64,000 nt of DNA from Streptomyces subrutilus (GCF_008704535.1 NZ_CP023701.1:1240001-1304000), one strand, 5' to 3'; counted from the stretch's first letter, positions 8,738 through 18,248 are shown. Notes: generated by a model from the letters alone, not told the origin. Translations and numbers: made by a program.

Positions 8738-10000
8738 TCAGCGGTCGGAGCTGAGGACCTTGCTGATGGTGTCGGAGGCCGTCTTGGCCGCCTGCTTGGG
8801 GTCTTGGCCGGTGAGCACGGCCGTCATGTACGGCTTGATCGGGTTCTTGCCCTCCAGCTCGGCCCAGCGGCCCGTGGGGGGTGTGGCCCGGCCCTGGGCC
8901 GCGCCGACGGCCATCGTGGCCGCGCCGTCGTTGCCCTCGACCAGGTGCGCGAGGGTGGTCTTGTTCGGTACGTAGCTCATCGTGCGGGCGAGTTCGGTCT
9001 GCCACTTCTCGCTGATCAGGGCGGTGATGACCTCGACGGCCCGGGCCCGGTGCGGGGTCTTGTCCGGGATGATCAGGTCGGAGCCGCCGGTGAAGACGGC
9101 GCCCGGCTTCTCCGCGGTCTTGCCGGGGATCGGGAAGAAGCCGAGCTTGCCCTTGAGGGCGGGGTTGGCCGCCTCGATCTCGGCGGCCTGGCTGGGCGTG
9201 CCGATGATCTGGGCGACCTGGCCGCGGGCGAAGACCTGCGCCTGCGGGGGCGTCTCCTCGTCGGCGTCCTTGGGGCCGTCGCCGAGGGCCTGGAGCTGCT
9301 TGTAGAACTCCATGCCCGCGAGGCCCTTGTCGTCGCCCAGCGTGCCGACCCACTGGCCGCCGGTCTCGACGGCGAGTTCGCCGCCCTCGTCCCATATGAA
9401 CCCGGCCAGGACGTACCAGTTCTGGCCGGCGAGGTAGATGCCCTGCTGGCTGCCCTTGTCGAGCTTCTGTGTGGCCGAAATCCACTCCTGCCGGGTCTTG
9501 GGGCCGGGCTTCACGCCCGCGTCGTCGAAGAGGTCCTTGTTGTAGATGACCACGCGGTTGGCGGCGTACCAGGGCACGCCGTACTGGGCCCCGTTGATGC
9601 TGCCGGGGTCGGAGAGGCCCTTCAGCCAGTCCTTGCTGCCCCAGACGCGCAGGCCCTCCAGCGTGACCTCGGAGAGGCCGCCGGTCTCGATGTACTGGGC
9701 CACCTGGGTGTTGCCGACCTCGATGACGTCGGCGCTCTCCTTGCTCTTGCCTGCGAGGACGGCGTTGACCTTCTCGCCGATGCCCGTCCACTCCTGGATC
9801 TTGATCTCCAGGTCGATGTCGGGGTGTTCCTGTTCGAACGACGAGGTGAACTTGGTGATGAAGTCCTCCGAAGCGCTGCCCTTCATCAGCCAGAGCGTCA
9901 CCTTCTGGGGGCCGTCGGCCGAACCGGCCAGCTGGCTGCAGCCCGTGAGGGCGGTCGCGGCGGCAAGGGCGGTACACGCGGCAAGGAAGCGGATCTTCAC
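8738..10000 (-). CDS. DasA-like sugar-binding lipoprotein of an ABC importer (orphan)
   Basis: This 420-aa secreted solute-binding protein starts at GTG 10000, preceded by AGAAGG. The lipobox LTGC puts the lipidated Cys at residue 21. VTLWLMKGSA, DVIEVGNTQ, YGVPWYAANRVVIY, GQNWYVLAGFIWDEGG and GFFPIPGKTA closely follow the pattern of the Streptomyces chitobiose receptor DasA (family 1 SBP). No permease or ATPase genes are adjacent, so it must work with components encoded elsewhere, for example MsiK-type ATPases. A DasR-like operator sits in its promoter, consistent with aminosugar control. Confidence 0.85.
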   Translation of the reverse strand: MKIRFLAACTALAAATALTGCSQLAGSADGPQKVTLWLMKGSASEDFITKFTSSFEQEHPDIDLEIKIQEWTGIGEKVNAVLAGKSKESADVIEVGNTQVAQYIETGGLSEVTLEGLRVWGSKDWLKGLSDPGSINGAQYGVPWYAANRVVIYNKDLFDDAGVKPGPKTRQEWISATQKLDKGSQQGIYLAGQNWYVLAGFIWDEGGELAVETGGQWVGTLGDDKGLAGMEFYKQLQALGDGPKDADEETPPQAQVFARGQVAQIIGTPSQAAEIEAANPALKGKLGFFPIPGKTAEKPGAVFTGGSDLIIPDKTPHRARAVEVITALISEKWQTELARTMSYVPNKTTLAHLVEGNDGAATMAVGAAQGRATPPTGRWAELEGKNPIKPYMTAVLTGQDPKQAAKTASDTISKVLSSDR

Positions 10001-10038
10001 GAAAGTGTCACCTTCTGGGGATTGACTCAGATGGCTTG

Positions 10039-10067
10039 AAATTGGCATAGACCAATAGGCGGGTCAA
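10039..10067 (-). promoter_or_regulatory. Candidate promoter of the DasA-like gene
   Basis: On the minus strand TTGACC (complement of 10062-10067) is separated by 17 bp from CAATTT (complement of 10039-10044). The -10 element is weak. The spacing places transcription start about 30 bp upstream of the GTG start at 10000. The operator at 10041-10056 covers the -10 element and most of the spacer. Confidence 0.4.
10041..10056. promoter_or_regulatory. DasR-type (dre-like) operator
   Basis: ATTGGCATAGACCAAT has perfect 5-bp arms (ATTGG/CCAAT). On the gene's strand the core reads TGGTCTATGCCA, which agrees with the recalled DasR consensus TGGTCTAGACCA at 10 of 12 positions. It overlaps the likely promoter of the DasA-like gene, as expected for repression relieved by glucosamine phosphates. 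Confidence 0.5.
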
Positions 10068-10165
10068 GGGGTTTCGCTTCGAGACTCTTCCGGCAAAGTT
10101 CGCGGAGGCGGACGTACTGGGGCACCGTAGAACAAGGCAACTGCCACTCAGTGTCGGGAGACCCC

Positions 10166-10384
10166 ATGTCCAACCACACGTACCGGGTGACCGAGATCGT
10201 CGGCACCTCCCCCGAGGGCATCGATCAGGCCATCCGCAACGCGATCGCCCGGGCGGGCCGGCACCTGCGCAACCTCGACTGGTTCGAAGTCGTCCAGGTG
10301 CGCGGGCACGTCGAGGACGGCGAGGTGGCGCACTACCAGGTGGGCCTCAAGGTCGGCTTCCGCCTCGACGACGAAACGCAGTAG
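10166..10384 (+). CDS. Dodecin family flavin-binding protein
   Basis: This is a 72-aa one-domain protein starting at ATG 10166 after GGGAG (10156-10160). The sequence shows the dodecin pattern: YRVTEIVGTSPEGIDQAIRN, then RNLDWFEVVQVRGHVEDG with the flavin-stacking Trp and the closing beta strand VGLKVGFRLDD. Dodecins form hollow dodecamers that store or buffer riboflavin, FMN or CoA. It is divergent from the sugar-binding lipoprotein and stands alone. Confidence 0.92.
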   Translation: MSNHTYRVTEIVGTSPEGIDQAIRNAIARAGRHLRNLDWFEVVQVRGHVEDGEVAHYQVGLKVGFRLDDETQ

Positions 10385-10392
10385 TCGCAGCG

Positions 10393-10419
10393 CGGCACCC
10401 ACGGCACCCACGGCACCCA
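10393..10419. repeat. Three tandem copies of CGGCACCCA
   Basis: Three exact 9-bp copies follow the dodecin stop within a 122-bp non-coding gap. The 9-bp unit would keep frame but no gene covers it; it probably arose by slippage. Confidence 0.8.
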
Positions 10420-10506
10420 CAGCACTCGCGCAGCACGCCGGCGGGAGCGGCGGACGCGGCGCGGCAGGGCGGGCGGAGGGGCGGGCGCGGGCCCCCGGGG
10501 AGCCGC

Positions 10507-10998
10507 TCAGGTGCGGCCCTCGTCCTCCTGGGCGGACGTGAGCTCGGGCGCCTGCGCGGCCCAGTCCGCCAGGACCACCCGGAAGCCGGCCGCGCGCGCC
10601 GCCCGGCACACCAGCTCGTCGTCGTCCACCAGCATCCGCACCTCGCGGCCCTTCGCGATCCTCCGGAGCACCTCCAGCTTCGTCGTCCGGGCCGGCCGGC
10701 GGTCCTGGTCGCCGCGCATCCACACCCGCCCCTCGGGCAGGCCGTTGCGGTCGAGCCAGTCCGCCGTGTCGGCCCGGCAGCGCTCGGGGCGGCCCGTCAG
10801 GTAGACCACCTCGCAGTCGGCCGCGCTCGCCACCGCCAGCGCCACCCCGCGCGGCAGCGGCGGATCGGCCGGGGCCGCGCCGAAGAAGCCGTTCCAGTCG
10901 CGGGGCCGGCGCTCCAGGAAGTGCTGGCGGTGCGCGGTGTCGGCCAGCGTGTTGTCGATGTCGAAGACGGCCAGCGGTCTCGGGGTGCTCTCGCTCAT
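10507..10998 (-). CDS. HAD-superfamily phosphatase (PNKP/acid-phosphatase-like)
   Basis: This 163-aa stand-alone HAD domain has motif I FDIDNTLAD near residue 12 (nucleophile Asp and acid/base Asp), motif II VVYLTGRPERCR, the Lys of motif III in TTKLEVLRRI and motif IV MLVDDDELV. The compact size and the TGRP motif resemble the bacterial HAD domains related to polynucleotide 3'-phosphatase. The substrate is unknown. It is divergent from the LLM oxidoreductase by 74 bp. Confidence 0.8.
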   Translation of the reverse strand: MSESTPRPLAVFDIDNTLADTAHRQHFLERRPRDWNGFFGAAPADPPLPRGVALAVASAADCEVVYLTGRPERCRADTADWLDRNGLPEGRVWMRGDQDRRPARTTKLEVLRRIAKGREVRMLVDDDELVCRAARAAGFRVVLADWAAQAPELTSAQEDEGRT

Positions 10999-11072
10999 CC
11001 GGCCAGCGTAGGCCGTGTCCGCGAAGCTGCCCGGCCCGGGAATCCCCGGCGCCGTACGGTGTTGACACCGGT

Positions 11073-12062
11073 GTGATCCGCACCGTCTCCGTCCTCGACC
11101 GCTCCCGCACCCTGGAGGGCCGGTCCGCCGCGTCCGCCCTGCGCGACACCGTCGGACTCGCCCGGGTGGCCGAGGACCTCGGCTACCACCGCTTCTGGGT
11201 GTCTGAGCACCACAGCGTCCCCGGCGTCGCGGGCTCCGCGCCCACCGTGCTGGCCGCCGCGGTCGCCGGCGCGACGCGGCGGATCCGCGTGGGCACCGGC
11301 GGCGTCATGCTGCCCAACCACCAGCCGATGGTGGTCGCGGAGCAGTTCGGCGTGCTGGAGGCGCTCTTCCCCGGCCGGATCGACATGGGGCTCGGCCGCT
11401 CGGTCGGCTTCACCGACGGCATCCGGCGCGCCCTGGGCCGCGGCGCCGGGGACGCCGACCGGTTCGAGGAGCAGCTCACCGAGCTGCTGGGCTGGTTCGA
11501 CGGCGGCCAGACGGCCCACCCCGGGGTGCACGCCCGGCCCGCCGAGGGACTGGACGTACCGGCCTTCGTCCTGGCCACCGGCGCGGGCGCCGCCATCGCC
11601 GCCCGCGCCGGACTGCCCGTGGTCCTGGGCGACCTGCGCGACCGGGAGCGGCTCGCGGGGGCCGCGGACGCGTACCGCGCCGCGTTCCGGCCGTCCGCCC
11701 GCGCCGCGGAGCCGTACGTGGTCGTCTCCGGGACCGTGGCCGTCGCCGCGACCTCCCACGAGGCCCGCAGGATCCTCGTCCCGGAGGCGTGGGCCCTGGC
11801 CCGCTCGCGGACCCGGGGCAGCTTCCCCCCGCTGCGCCCCGCCGAGGAGGTGGAGGCCCTGGAGATGTCCCCCAAGGAGCGCGAGCTGTACGAGGGGGCG
11901 CTCGCCGGGCACGTCCACGGCACCGAGGAGGAGGTGGCCGCGCAGCTGTCCGAGGTCGCCGCCCTGACCGGCGCCGACGAGCTGCTGGTCACCGCCTCGA
12001 CGTACGACCGGACGGCCCTGCTGGACTCCTACGGCAGGCTGGCCCGGATCACCGGCCTCTAA
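11073..12062 (+). CDS. LLM-class flavin-dependent oxidoreductase (MsnO8-like)
   Basis: This 329-aa luciferase-like monooxygenase begins VIRTVSVLDRSR; a second GTG lies 2 bp upstream in another frame. ALRDTVGLARVAEDLGYHRF, WVSEHHSVPGVAGSAPTV and GTGGVMLPNHQPMVVAEQFG are the canonical segments of the bacterial luciferase fold that hold FMN and the active-site His. GLGRSVGFTDG follows. Substrate and partner flavin reductase are unknown. The UvrA2-like gene starts 10 bp downstream, so the two form an operon. Confidence 0.88.
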   Translation: MIRTVSVLDRSRTLEGRSAASALRDTVGLARVAEDLGYHRFWVSEHHSVPGVAGSAPTVLAAAVAGATRRIRVGTGGVMLPNHQPMVVAEQFGVLEALFPGRIDMGLGRSVGFTDGIRRALGRGAGDADRFEEQLTELLGWFDGGQTAHPGVHARPAEGLDVPAFVLATGAGAAIAARAGLPVVLGDLRDRERLAGAADAYRAAFRPSARAAEPYVVVSGTVAVAATSHEARRILVPEAWALARSRTRGSFPPLRPAEEVEALEMSPKERELYEGALAGHVHGTEEEVAAQLSEVAALTGADELLVTASTYDRTALLDSYGRLARITGL

Positions 12063-12072
12063 AATAGGACGA

Positions 12073-14556
12073 ATGCACCAGCCCGCGGTTCAGCCGCCCG
12101 CACCCGGCCCGCACGCCCCGGGCCCCCGCCCCCACGATCCCTACGTCCGGGTCCGGGGCGCGCGGGAGCACAATCTGCGCGGGGTGGACGTCGACGTCCC
12201 GCGCGACGCGCTGACCGTCTTCACCGGCGTGTCCGGCTCCGGGAAGAGCTCCCTGGCCTTCGGCACGCTCTACGCGGAGGCCCAGCGGCGGTACTTCGAG
12301 TCGGTCGCTCCGTACGCCCGCCGCCTGATCCACCAGGTCGGCGCCCCGAAGGTCGACTCCGTCACCGGGCTGCCGCCGGCCGTGTCGCTGGAGCAGCGGC
12401 GCTCCTCCCCCGGCTCGCGCTCCTCCGTGGGGACGGTGACCCTGCTGTCGAACTCCCTGCGGATGCTGTACTCCCGGGCCGGCACCTATCCGCCGGGAGC
12501 GGAGCGGCTCGACTCGGACGCGTTCTCGCCCAACACCGCCGCCGGAGCCTGCCCTTCGTGCCAGGGGCTCGGCCGCATCCACCGCACCACCGAACACCTC
12601 ATGGTCCCCGAGCCCGGACTGTCGATCCGTCAGGGTGCCATCGCGGCCTGGCCCGGAGCCTGGCAGGGCAAGAACCTGCGGGACGTGCTGGAGGCGCTCG
12701 GCCACGACGTGGACCGGCCGTGGCGGGAGCTGCCCGCGAAGGACCGCGAGTGGATCCTGTTCACCGACGAGCAGCCGGTGGTGACCGTGCACCCGGTCCG
12801 CGACGCCGACCGCATCCAACGGCCCTACCAGGGCACCTACATGAGCGCCCGGCGCTACGTCATGCGCACCTACGCGGACAGCAAGAGCGCGACCCTGCGG
12901 GCCCGCGCCGAGACGTTCCTCACCGACTCGCCGTGCCCCGCGTGCGCGGGGCGCCGGCTGCGGCCGGAGGCGCTGGCCGTGACCTTCGCCGGCTACGGGA
13001 TCGCGGACCTGGCGGCTATGGCGCTGACCGACCTGGACGCCGTACTCGCCGAGGCACCGCCGTCCGGCGAGGCCGGACGGGTGCTGGCCGAGGACCTGCG
13101 GTCGCGGATCGGACCCGTCGTCGAGCTCGGGCTGGGCTACCTCGGCCTCGACCGCACCGCGCCCACCCTCTCCGCGGGCGAGTTGCAGCGGCTGCGGCTG
13201 GCGACGCAGCTGCGGTCGGGGCTGTTCGGGGTGGTGTACGTCCTGGACGAGCCGTCGGCGGGGCTGCACCCGGCCGACGCCGAGGCCCTGCTCGGAGTGC
13301 TGGACCGGCTCAAGGAGGCCGGGAACACGGTGTTCGTGGTGGAACACCACCTGGACGTGGTGCGGCACGCGGACTGGGTGGTGGACGTGGGGCCGCTGGC
13401 CGGGGAACACGGTGGTGAGGTGCTGTACAGCGGCCCCCCGGCCGGGCTGGCCGGGGTCGCGCGGTCGGCCACGGCCCGGCACCTGTTCGGGTCGGACGGC
13501 GCCGGAGGCGCAGCCGAGGACGGGCCGGCCCCCGGGGCGCGGCCGGTGCGGGAGGCGACCGGGTACGTACAACTGGTCGGGGCCGACCGGCACAACCTGC
13601 GCGACGTGGACGTGCGCTTCCCGCTCGGGGTCTTCACGGCCGTGACCGGAGTGTCGGGCTCCGGCAAGTCCACGCTCGTGGGCGAGGTGCTGGCGCGGGA
13701 GGTCGGCGAGCGGCTGACGGAGCCCGGCTTCCCCGTACGGCGGCTCGTGGAGGTGGACCAGAAGCCGATCGGCCGGACGCCCCGCTCCAACCTGGCCACG
13801 TACACCGGGTTGTTCGACGTGGTGCGCCGGCTCTTCGCGGCGACGCCCCGGGCGCGGGAGCGGGGCTGGAAGGCGGGACGGTTCTCCTTCAACGTGCCGG
13901 GCGGCCGGTGCGAGACCTGCCAGGGCGAGGGCTTCGTCTCGGTGGAGCTGCTGTTCCTGCCCAGTACGTACGCGCCCTGTCCGGACTGCGGCGGCGCCCG
14001 GTACAACGCGTCCACCCTGGAGGTCCGGTACGCCGGCCTGGACATCGCCGAGGTGCTCGCGCTGACGGTGGAGTCGGCGGCCGGCTTCTTCGCGGAGGTG
14101 CCCGCGGCGGCGCGCAGCCTGCGGGCGCTGGAGGAGATCGGGCTGGGCTACCTGCGCCTCGGGCAGCCGGCCACGGAGCTGTCGGGCGGCGAGGCGCAGC
14201 GGATCAAACTGGCCACGGAGCTCCAGCGGCTGCGCCGGGACCACACGCTGTACGTACTGGACGAGCCGACGACGGGGCTGCACCCGGCCGACGTACGGGT
14301 GCTGCTGCGGCAGTTGCACGGCCTGGTGGACGCCGGGCACACGGTGGTCGTGGTGGAGCACGACATGGACGTGGTGGCGGGGGCGGACCGGGTCGTCGAC
14401 CTGGGGCCGGGCGGCGGCACGGCGGGCGGCAGGATCGTGGCGGAGGGCACCCCGGCCGAGGTGGCCGCCTCGGGCGCCGGCCGCACGGCGGCCTACCTGG
14501 CACGGGCGCTGGCGGCCCGCGGCGGTCCGGCGGCGCGGGCCGACGGTCGGGACTAG
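12073..14556 (+). CDS. UvrA2-like excinuclease ATPase
   Basis: The 827-aa protein has two ABC ATPase modules. The first has Walker A GVSGSGKSSLAF and a modified signature LSAGELQRLRL; the second has GVSGSGKSTLVGEVL and LSGGEAQRIKL. Zinc-binding Cys pairs are seen in CPSCQG, CPACAG, CETCQGEG and CPDCGG. It is more than 100 residues shorter than standard UvrA, as expected for UvrA2/DrrC-type proteins that lack the UvrB-binding domain. Such proteins are linked to DNA damage tolerance and to self-resistance against DNA-binding drugs. Confidence 0.88.
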   Translation: MHQPAVQPPAPGPHAPGPRPHDPYVRVRGAREHNLRGVDVDVPRDALTVFTGVSGSGKSSLAFGTLYAEAQRRYFESVAPYARRLIHQVGAPKVDSVTGLPPAVSLEQRRSSPGSRSSVGTVTLLSNSLRMLYSRAGTYPPGAERLDSDAFSPNTAAGACPSCQGLGRIHRTTEHLMVPEPGLSIRQGAIAAWPGAWQGKNLRDVLEALGHDVDRPWRELPAKDREWILFTDEQPVVTVHPVRDADRIQRPYQGTYMSARRYVMRTYADSKSATLRARAETFLTDSPCPACAGRRLRPEALAVTFAGYGIADLAAMALTDLDAVLAEAPPSGEAGRVLAEDLRSRIGPVVELGLGYLGLDRTAPTLSAGELQRLRLATQLRSGLFGVVYVLDEPSAGLHPADAEALLGVLDRLKEAGNTVFVVEHHLDVVRHADWVVDVGPLAGEHGGEVLYSGPPAGLAGVARSATARHLFGSDGAGGAAEDGPAPGARPVREATGYVQLVGADRHNLRDVDVRFPLGVFTAVTGVSGSGKSTLVGEVLAREVGERLTEPGFPVRRLVEVDQKPIGRTPRSNLATYTGLFDVVRRLFAATPRARERGWKAGRFSFNVPGGRCETCQGEGFVSVELLFLPSTYAPCPDCGGARYNASTLEVRYAGLDIAEVLALTVESAAGFFAEVPAAARSLRALEEIGLGYLRLGQPATELSGGEAQRIKLATELQRLRRDHTLYVLDEPTTGLHPADVRVLLRQLHGLVDAGHTVVVVEHDMDVVAGADRVVDLGPGGGTAGGRIVAEGTPAEVAASGAGRTAAYLARALAARGGPAARADGRD

Positions 14557-14570
14557 GGAGTGCCGTCGAC

Positions 14571-14642
14571 GTCGTGTCGTCCGCCCGCCCGTCGGCCGGC
14601 CGCCGGCGGCCGGCCGGCCGGACAGGACTTCGACGACACGAC
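14571..14642. terminator. Large compound hairpin between convergent genes
   Basis: Perfect 11-bp outer arms GTCGTGTCGTC (14571-14581) and GACGACACGAC (14632-14642) enclose a GC-only inner palindrome (GGCCGGCC repeats). It lies between the convergent UvrA2-like and histidine-phosphatase genes, so a bidirectional terminator is likely. Confidence 0.6.
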
Positions 14643-14690
14643 CCAGGCCGCGGGCAGGCCGCATGCCCCCGGGCGGGGACTCCTCGGGCT

Positions 14691-15335
14691 TCAGGCGTCG
14701 CCCGGCAGCAGGTGCTGCGAGAGCTCGCGGAAGCTCCAGCGGCCTTGGCGGCGGGTGAACATCCAGACGAGGTCGTAACGGTCCGGCCAGGCGGCGGGGA
14801 CCCCGACGAGCCGGTGGGCGCCGAGGGCGCGCACCAGCCGGGGGATGCCGTTCGGCTCCCAGCAGACGAGCACGGGGGTCGGGGCGGCCAGCACGGCCTT
14901 GGCGAGGTCCCGTTCCGCGCCGGCGGCGAACTCGGCGCGCACGGGCGTGTGCAGCGCGGCGGCCAGGGGCGCCACGGTCTGCCGGCACCGTTCGGCGGCC
15001 GCCTTGCCGCCGGCCGCGAAGACGGTGGCGGGACGGGGCAGCGAGGCACTGGCCGCGGGCGGGAACAGGCGGGCCAGCTCCTCCGCGCGGCGCTGGCCGC
15101 GGCCGGCGAGGGTGCCGGGGTGCTCGTTGCCGTCCTCGTCCTCGCCGGTGTCGCCGGGGTACGGCTTCTCCGCATGCCGGATCACCATGACCAGGGCGTC
15201 CTGGGGGCCGGCCGCGGGGCCGGCGGCCGGGCGGGTGTCCTCCTGCGCCGAGCAGCCGGCCACGGCCAGCGGGGCGAGGGCGGCGGCCAGTACGGACCGG
15301 CGGCGCGGTCCCGACCCGGTGGAGGCATGGGGCAT
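14691..15335 (-). CDS. Histidine phosphatase family lipoprotein
   Basis: A 214-aa exported protein. The N-terminus GPRRRSVLAAALAPLAVAGC combines a twin-arginine signal with a lipobox, so it is probably a Tat-exported lipoprotein. MVIRHAEKPYPGD is a variant of the phosphoglycerate-mutase-like RHG motif with the catalytic His retained and Gly replaced by Ala. LAGRGQRRAEELARLF and ERCRQTVAPL follow. The C-terminal catalytic His is not obvious; PTPVLVCWEPNGIPRLV lies where the family has a GxH element, so catalysis is uncertain. An alternative ATG is at 15353. Confidence 0.8.
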   Translation of the reverse strand: MPHASTGSGPRRRSVLAAALAPLAVAGCSAQEDTRPAAGPAAGPQDALVMVIRHAEKPYPGDTGEDEDGNEHPGTLAGRGQRRAEELARLFPPAASASLPRPATVFAAGGKAAAERCRQTVAPLAAALHTPVRAEFAAGAERDLAKAVLAAPTPVLVCWEPNGIPRLVRALGAHRLVGVPAAWPDRYDLVWMFTRRQGRWSFRELSQHLLPGDA

Positions 15336-15397
15336 GGGGCCACTGTGTCCCATGGCCGGCCGCGCACCGGGCCGCGGCGCGGCGGGGGCGCCCCGGG

Positions 15398-17266
15398 TCA
15401 GCCGATCGGCGCAGGAGGCCGGCGGGCGGCGTCCGGAGCGGGCTGCCTCTCGTACGGGGAGGGCACCGGGAAGTACGCCTCCAGGAAGGCGGCGACCGCG
15501 CGCTGCTGGGCCTGCGGGGAGAGCTCGGTTCCGGCGTCGTCGGCCAGGCAGAAGGCGTCGAGGTCGCGGTGGTGGACCAGGTGGCCGAAGCGCTCGATCT
15601 CGCCGGCGTGGTCGGTGGAGACGTACTCGGCGGCCAGCTCCCCCTCCACCGCGTGGCCCTCGGCCAGGGCCAGGTGGACGGCCAGGGTGACGGGGGCGAC
15701 GTCGGTGGCGCTGCGGAACACGGAGCGGCTGGTGGCGGTGAGCGCGCCGGGCACGCGCTCTTCGAGGTGGTCGAAGAGGGAACGGCTGAGGGGGTAGGGG
15801 GTGTGGGCCAGGATGCGCGGATAGGTGCGGCCGACGGCCGCTTCGACGGCGCGGCGGGTGGCCCGCTGGGAGGCCGTGAACACGTCGTCCGCCTCCGCCG
15901 ACTCGGGAGAGCTGGGCGGCACGGCGCGGGTGTCGTGGAAGACCTTGGGCAGGCCGGAGGGGAGGAAGAAGTTCTGGGGGCGTTGGGGGCGGCCGAGGAA
16001 GATGTCGTCGTTGAAGTAGACGTAGTGCTCGGCCAGTCCGGGTATGCGGTGCAGCTGGGTCTCGATGGCGTGCGAGTTGAACACCGGGAGGGTGTCGGGC
16101 TCGGCGAACAGGTCGCGGTGGTGGACCACCGTGAGCCCGGGGTGCTCGTCGGCGAGCCAGTCGGGGACCTGGTCGTCGGTGACGAGGAAGACCTGCCGGA
16201 CCCAGGGGGCGTGGGCGGCGATGGAGCGCAGGCAGTAGCGGAGTTCGCCGCGGTCGCGGTAGCGGTGCTCTCCCCGGTCGACGGCGGACGGTCCCGGGGA
16301 CCCGTCCGGGGCCGTGGCGGCGGAGACGGCCTCCTCGCGGCGGCGGCGCCAGCGCGGATCGGAGGCGTCGACCCAGGTGACGACGGCGTCGATGGGGAAG
16401 TCGATGTCCTCGGGGAAGCGGCGGGCGAGGGCGTCGAGGACGGGGTAGTCGCGGTCGCCGATGCGGCGGGTGCCGGTGGCTGCCAGGGAGGGCACCCACC
16501 AGCCGAAGGGGGTTTCGCGCAGGGAGGCGACGCCGCCGGCGCCGGAGTCCGAGGCGTCCCAGAATTCGAGGTCGCAGCCGTGGTCGGAACCGAGGTGCAG
16601 GGTGCGCCCGGAGGTCACGACGGGCTGGTGGAGCCGGATGCCCTTGACCCGGGGTCCCGGTTCCGCGCTCCCGTCCTCGCGGACGGCCCCGCCGCCCTCC
16701 CCTCCGTCGCGGCCGTCCGCGTCCCCGACCGGACCCGCGTCGGTCCCGGCCGCGCCGGGGGGCCGCTCGGTGGCGGCGACGGCCGCGGGGAGGGATTCGG
16801 CGAGGACGGTGGAGAGGACCCCGCCGTCCCCGAGGAGTTCGGCGTAGACGGGACGGCCGCCGAAGGCTCCGGCGCAGGCCTTGAGGGCCGCGTCCCGGAA
16901 GCCGGGGGTGATCGCGATCCGGTGCACCAGGCCGCCGTCGGGGACCAGGCCGTAGTCGACGTCCGCCGCTTCGAGGGCCTCGGCGGCCGACCGCAGGTTC
17001 AGCGCCCGCAGGTCCGCGGGCAGCAGGTCGTCCCGTACGACGGTCAGCCGGCCCCGGTAGCGGACGACACCCTCGGTGGCGGCCAGTACGGTCAGCAGCT
17101 CGTCCTCGCGGCTCGGCGGCCGGGGAACGGTGGTGGTCGGAACGGCGGGACCGGCTCCCCTTCCCCGGCCGGGCCCGGGCTGGCGGGGGATGCCGGCCAC
17201 CGGGCCCAGTACGCGGGCGAGGCGACGGAGGCCCGTCCAGTTCAGGCACCGTTTCAAGCCACTCAT
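15398..17266 (-). CDS. Stealth-family sugar-phosphate transferase
   Basis: The 622-aa protein starts at ATG 17266 behind GAGGTG. Stealth conserved regions are clear in the second half: CR1 IDAVVTWVDASDPRW, CR2 RGELRYCLRSIAAHAPWVR with VFLVTDD, CR3 HAIETQLHRIPGLAEHYVYF with NDDIF, and a C-terminal CR4. Stealth proteins are hexose-1-phosphoryl transferases that build phosphodiester-linked surface glycans, related to GlcNAc-1-phosphotransferase. The first 300 residues are a variable region without a recognised domain. It stands alone. Confidence 0.88.
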   Translation of the reverse strand: MSGLKRCLNWTGLRRLARVLGPVAGIPRQPGPGRGRGAGPAVPTTTVPRPPSREDELLTVLAATEGVVRYRGRLTVVRDDLLPADLRALNLRSAAEALEAADVDYGLVPDGGLVHRIAITPGFRDAALKACAGAFGGRPVYAELLGDGGVLSTVLAESLPAAVAATERPPGAAGTDAGPVGDADGRDGGEGGGAVREDGSAEPGPRVKGIRLHQPVVTSGRTLHLGSDHGCDLEFWDASDSGAGGVASLRETPFGWWVPSLAATGTRRIGDRDYPVLDALARRFPEDIDFPIDAVVTWVDASDPRWRRRREEAVSAATAPDGSPGPSAVDRGEHRYRDRGELRYCLRSIAAHAPWVRQVFLVTDDQVPDWLADEHPGLTVVHHRDLFAEPDTLPVFNSHAIETQLHRIPGLAEHYVYFNDDIFLGRPQRPQNFFLPSGLPKVFHDTRAVPPSSPESAEADDVFTASQRATRRAVEAAVGRTYPRILAHTPYPLSRSLFDHLEERVPGALTATSRSVFRSATDVAPVTLAVHLALAEGHAVEGELAAEYVSTDHAGEIERFGHLVHHRDLDAFCLADDAGTELSPQAQQRAVAAFLEAYFPVPSPYERQPAPDAARRPPAPIG

Positions 17267-17505
17267 GCACACACCTCGGGCACCTCGGGATTTGCGGACG
17301 CGACAGGCCTCCTGCCGTTCCCGGCAGTCCCCCAAGAGCCAACGTCAGCATAAGCCGCGGTGAATGGGTGATGGCCGGGACTTACCTCTTCCTGCCCTTT
17401 CTCATCCGACTTTCACCTCATCCCAGCTCACGGGCCCGGCGGGGACCCGGCGGGGGCGGCGGACGGGGACGGGGACGGGCCGGCCCGGCCGGATGTGTCG
17501 ACGCA

Positions 17506-18248
17506 TCAGCGCGGGCCCTTGCGGAGGGCCCGGAGCCATTCCTTGTTCATCGCGGCGATCGAGGGCAGCGGGATGCCCTTGGGACAGGCGGTGGCGCACT
17601 CGCCGGTCAGGGTGCAGCCGCCGAACCCCTCCTCGTCCATGGCCGCCACCATGTCCAGGACCCGGGTCTCCCGCTCCGGCGAGCCCTGCGGGAGCACGTT
17701 CAGGTGGTTGACCTTGGCCGCGGTGAAGAGCATCGCGGAGCCGTTGGGGCAGGCCGCCACGCACGCCCCGCAGCCGATGCACTCGGCGTGCTCGAAGGCG
17801 TGGTCGGCGTCGGCCTTGGGCACGGCGGTGGCGTGCGCTTCCGGCGCGGCGCCGGTGGGGGCGGTGATGTAGCCGCCGGACTGGATGATCCGGTCGAAGG
17901 CGCCCCGGTCGACGACGAGGTCCTTGACCACCGGGAAGGCGGCCGCCCGCCAGGGCTCGACGTCGATCGTGTCGCCGTCCGCGAAGGACCGCATGTGCAG
18001 CTGGCAGGTGGTGGTGCGCTCCGGGCCGTGGGCGTCGCCGTTGATGACGAGGCTGCAGGCGCCGCAGATGCCCTCGCGGCAGTCGTGGTCGAAGGCGACC
18101 GGGTCCTCGCCGCGCAGGATGAGGTCCTCGTTGAGGGTGTCGAGCATCTCCAGGAAGGACATGTCCTGCGAGATGCCGTCGACCTCGTAGGAGGCCATGG
18201 CGCCGGGGGCGTCGGGGTTGCGCTGGCGCCAGACGCGCAGGTTGAGCT

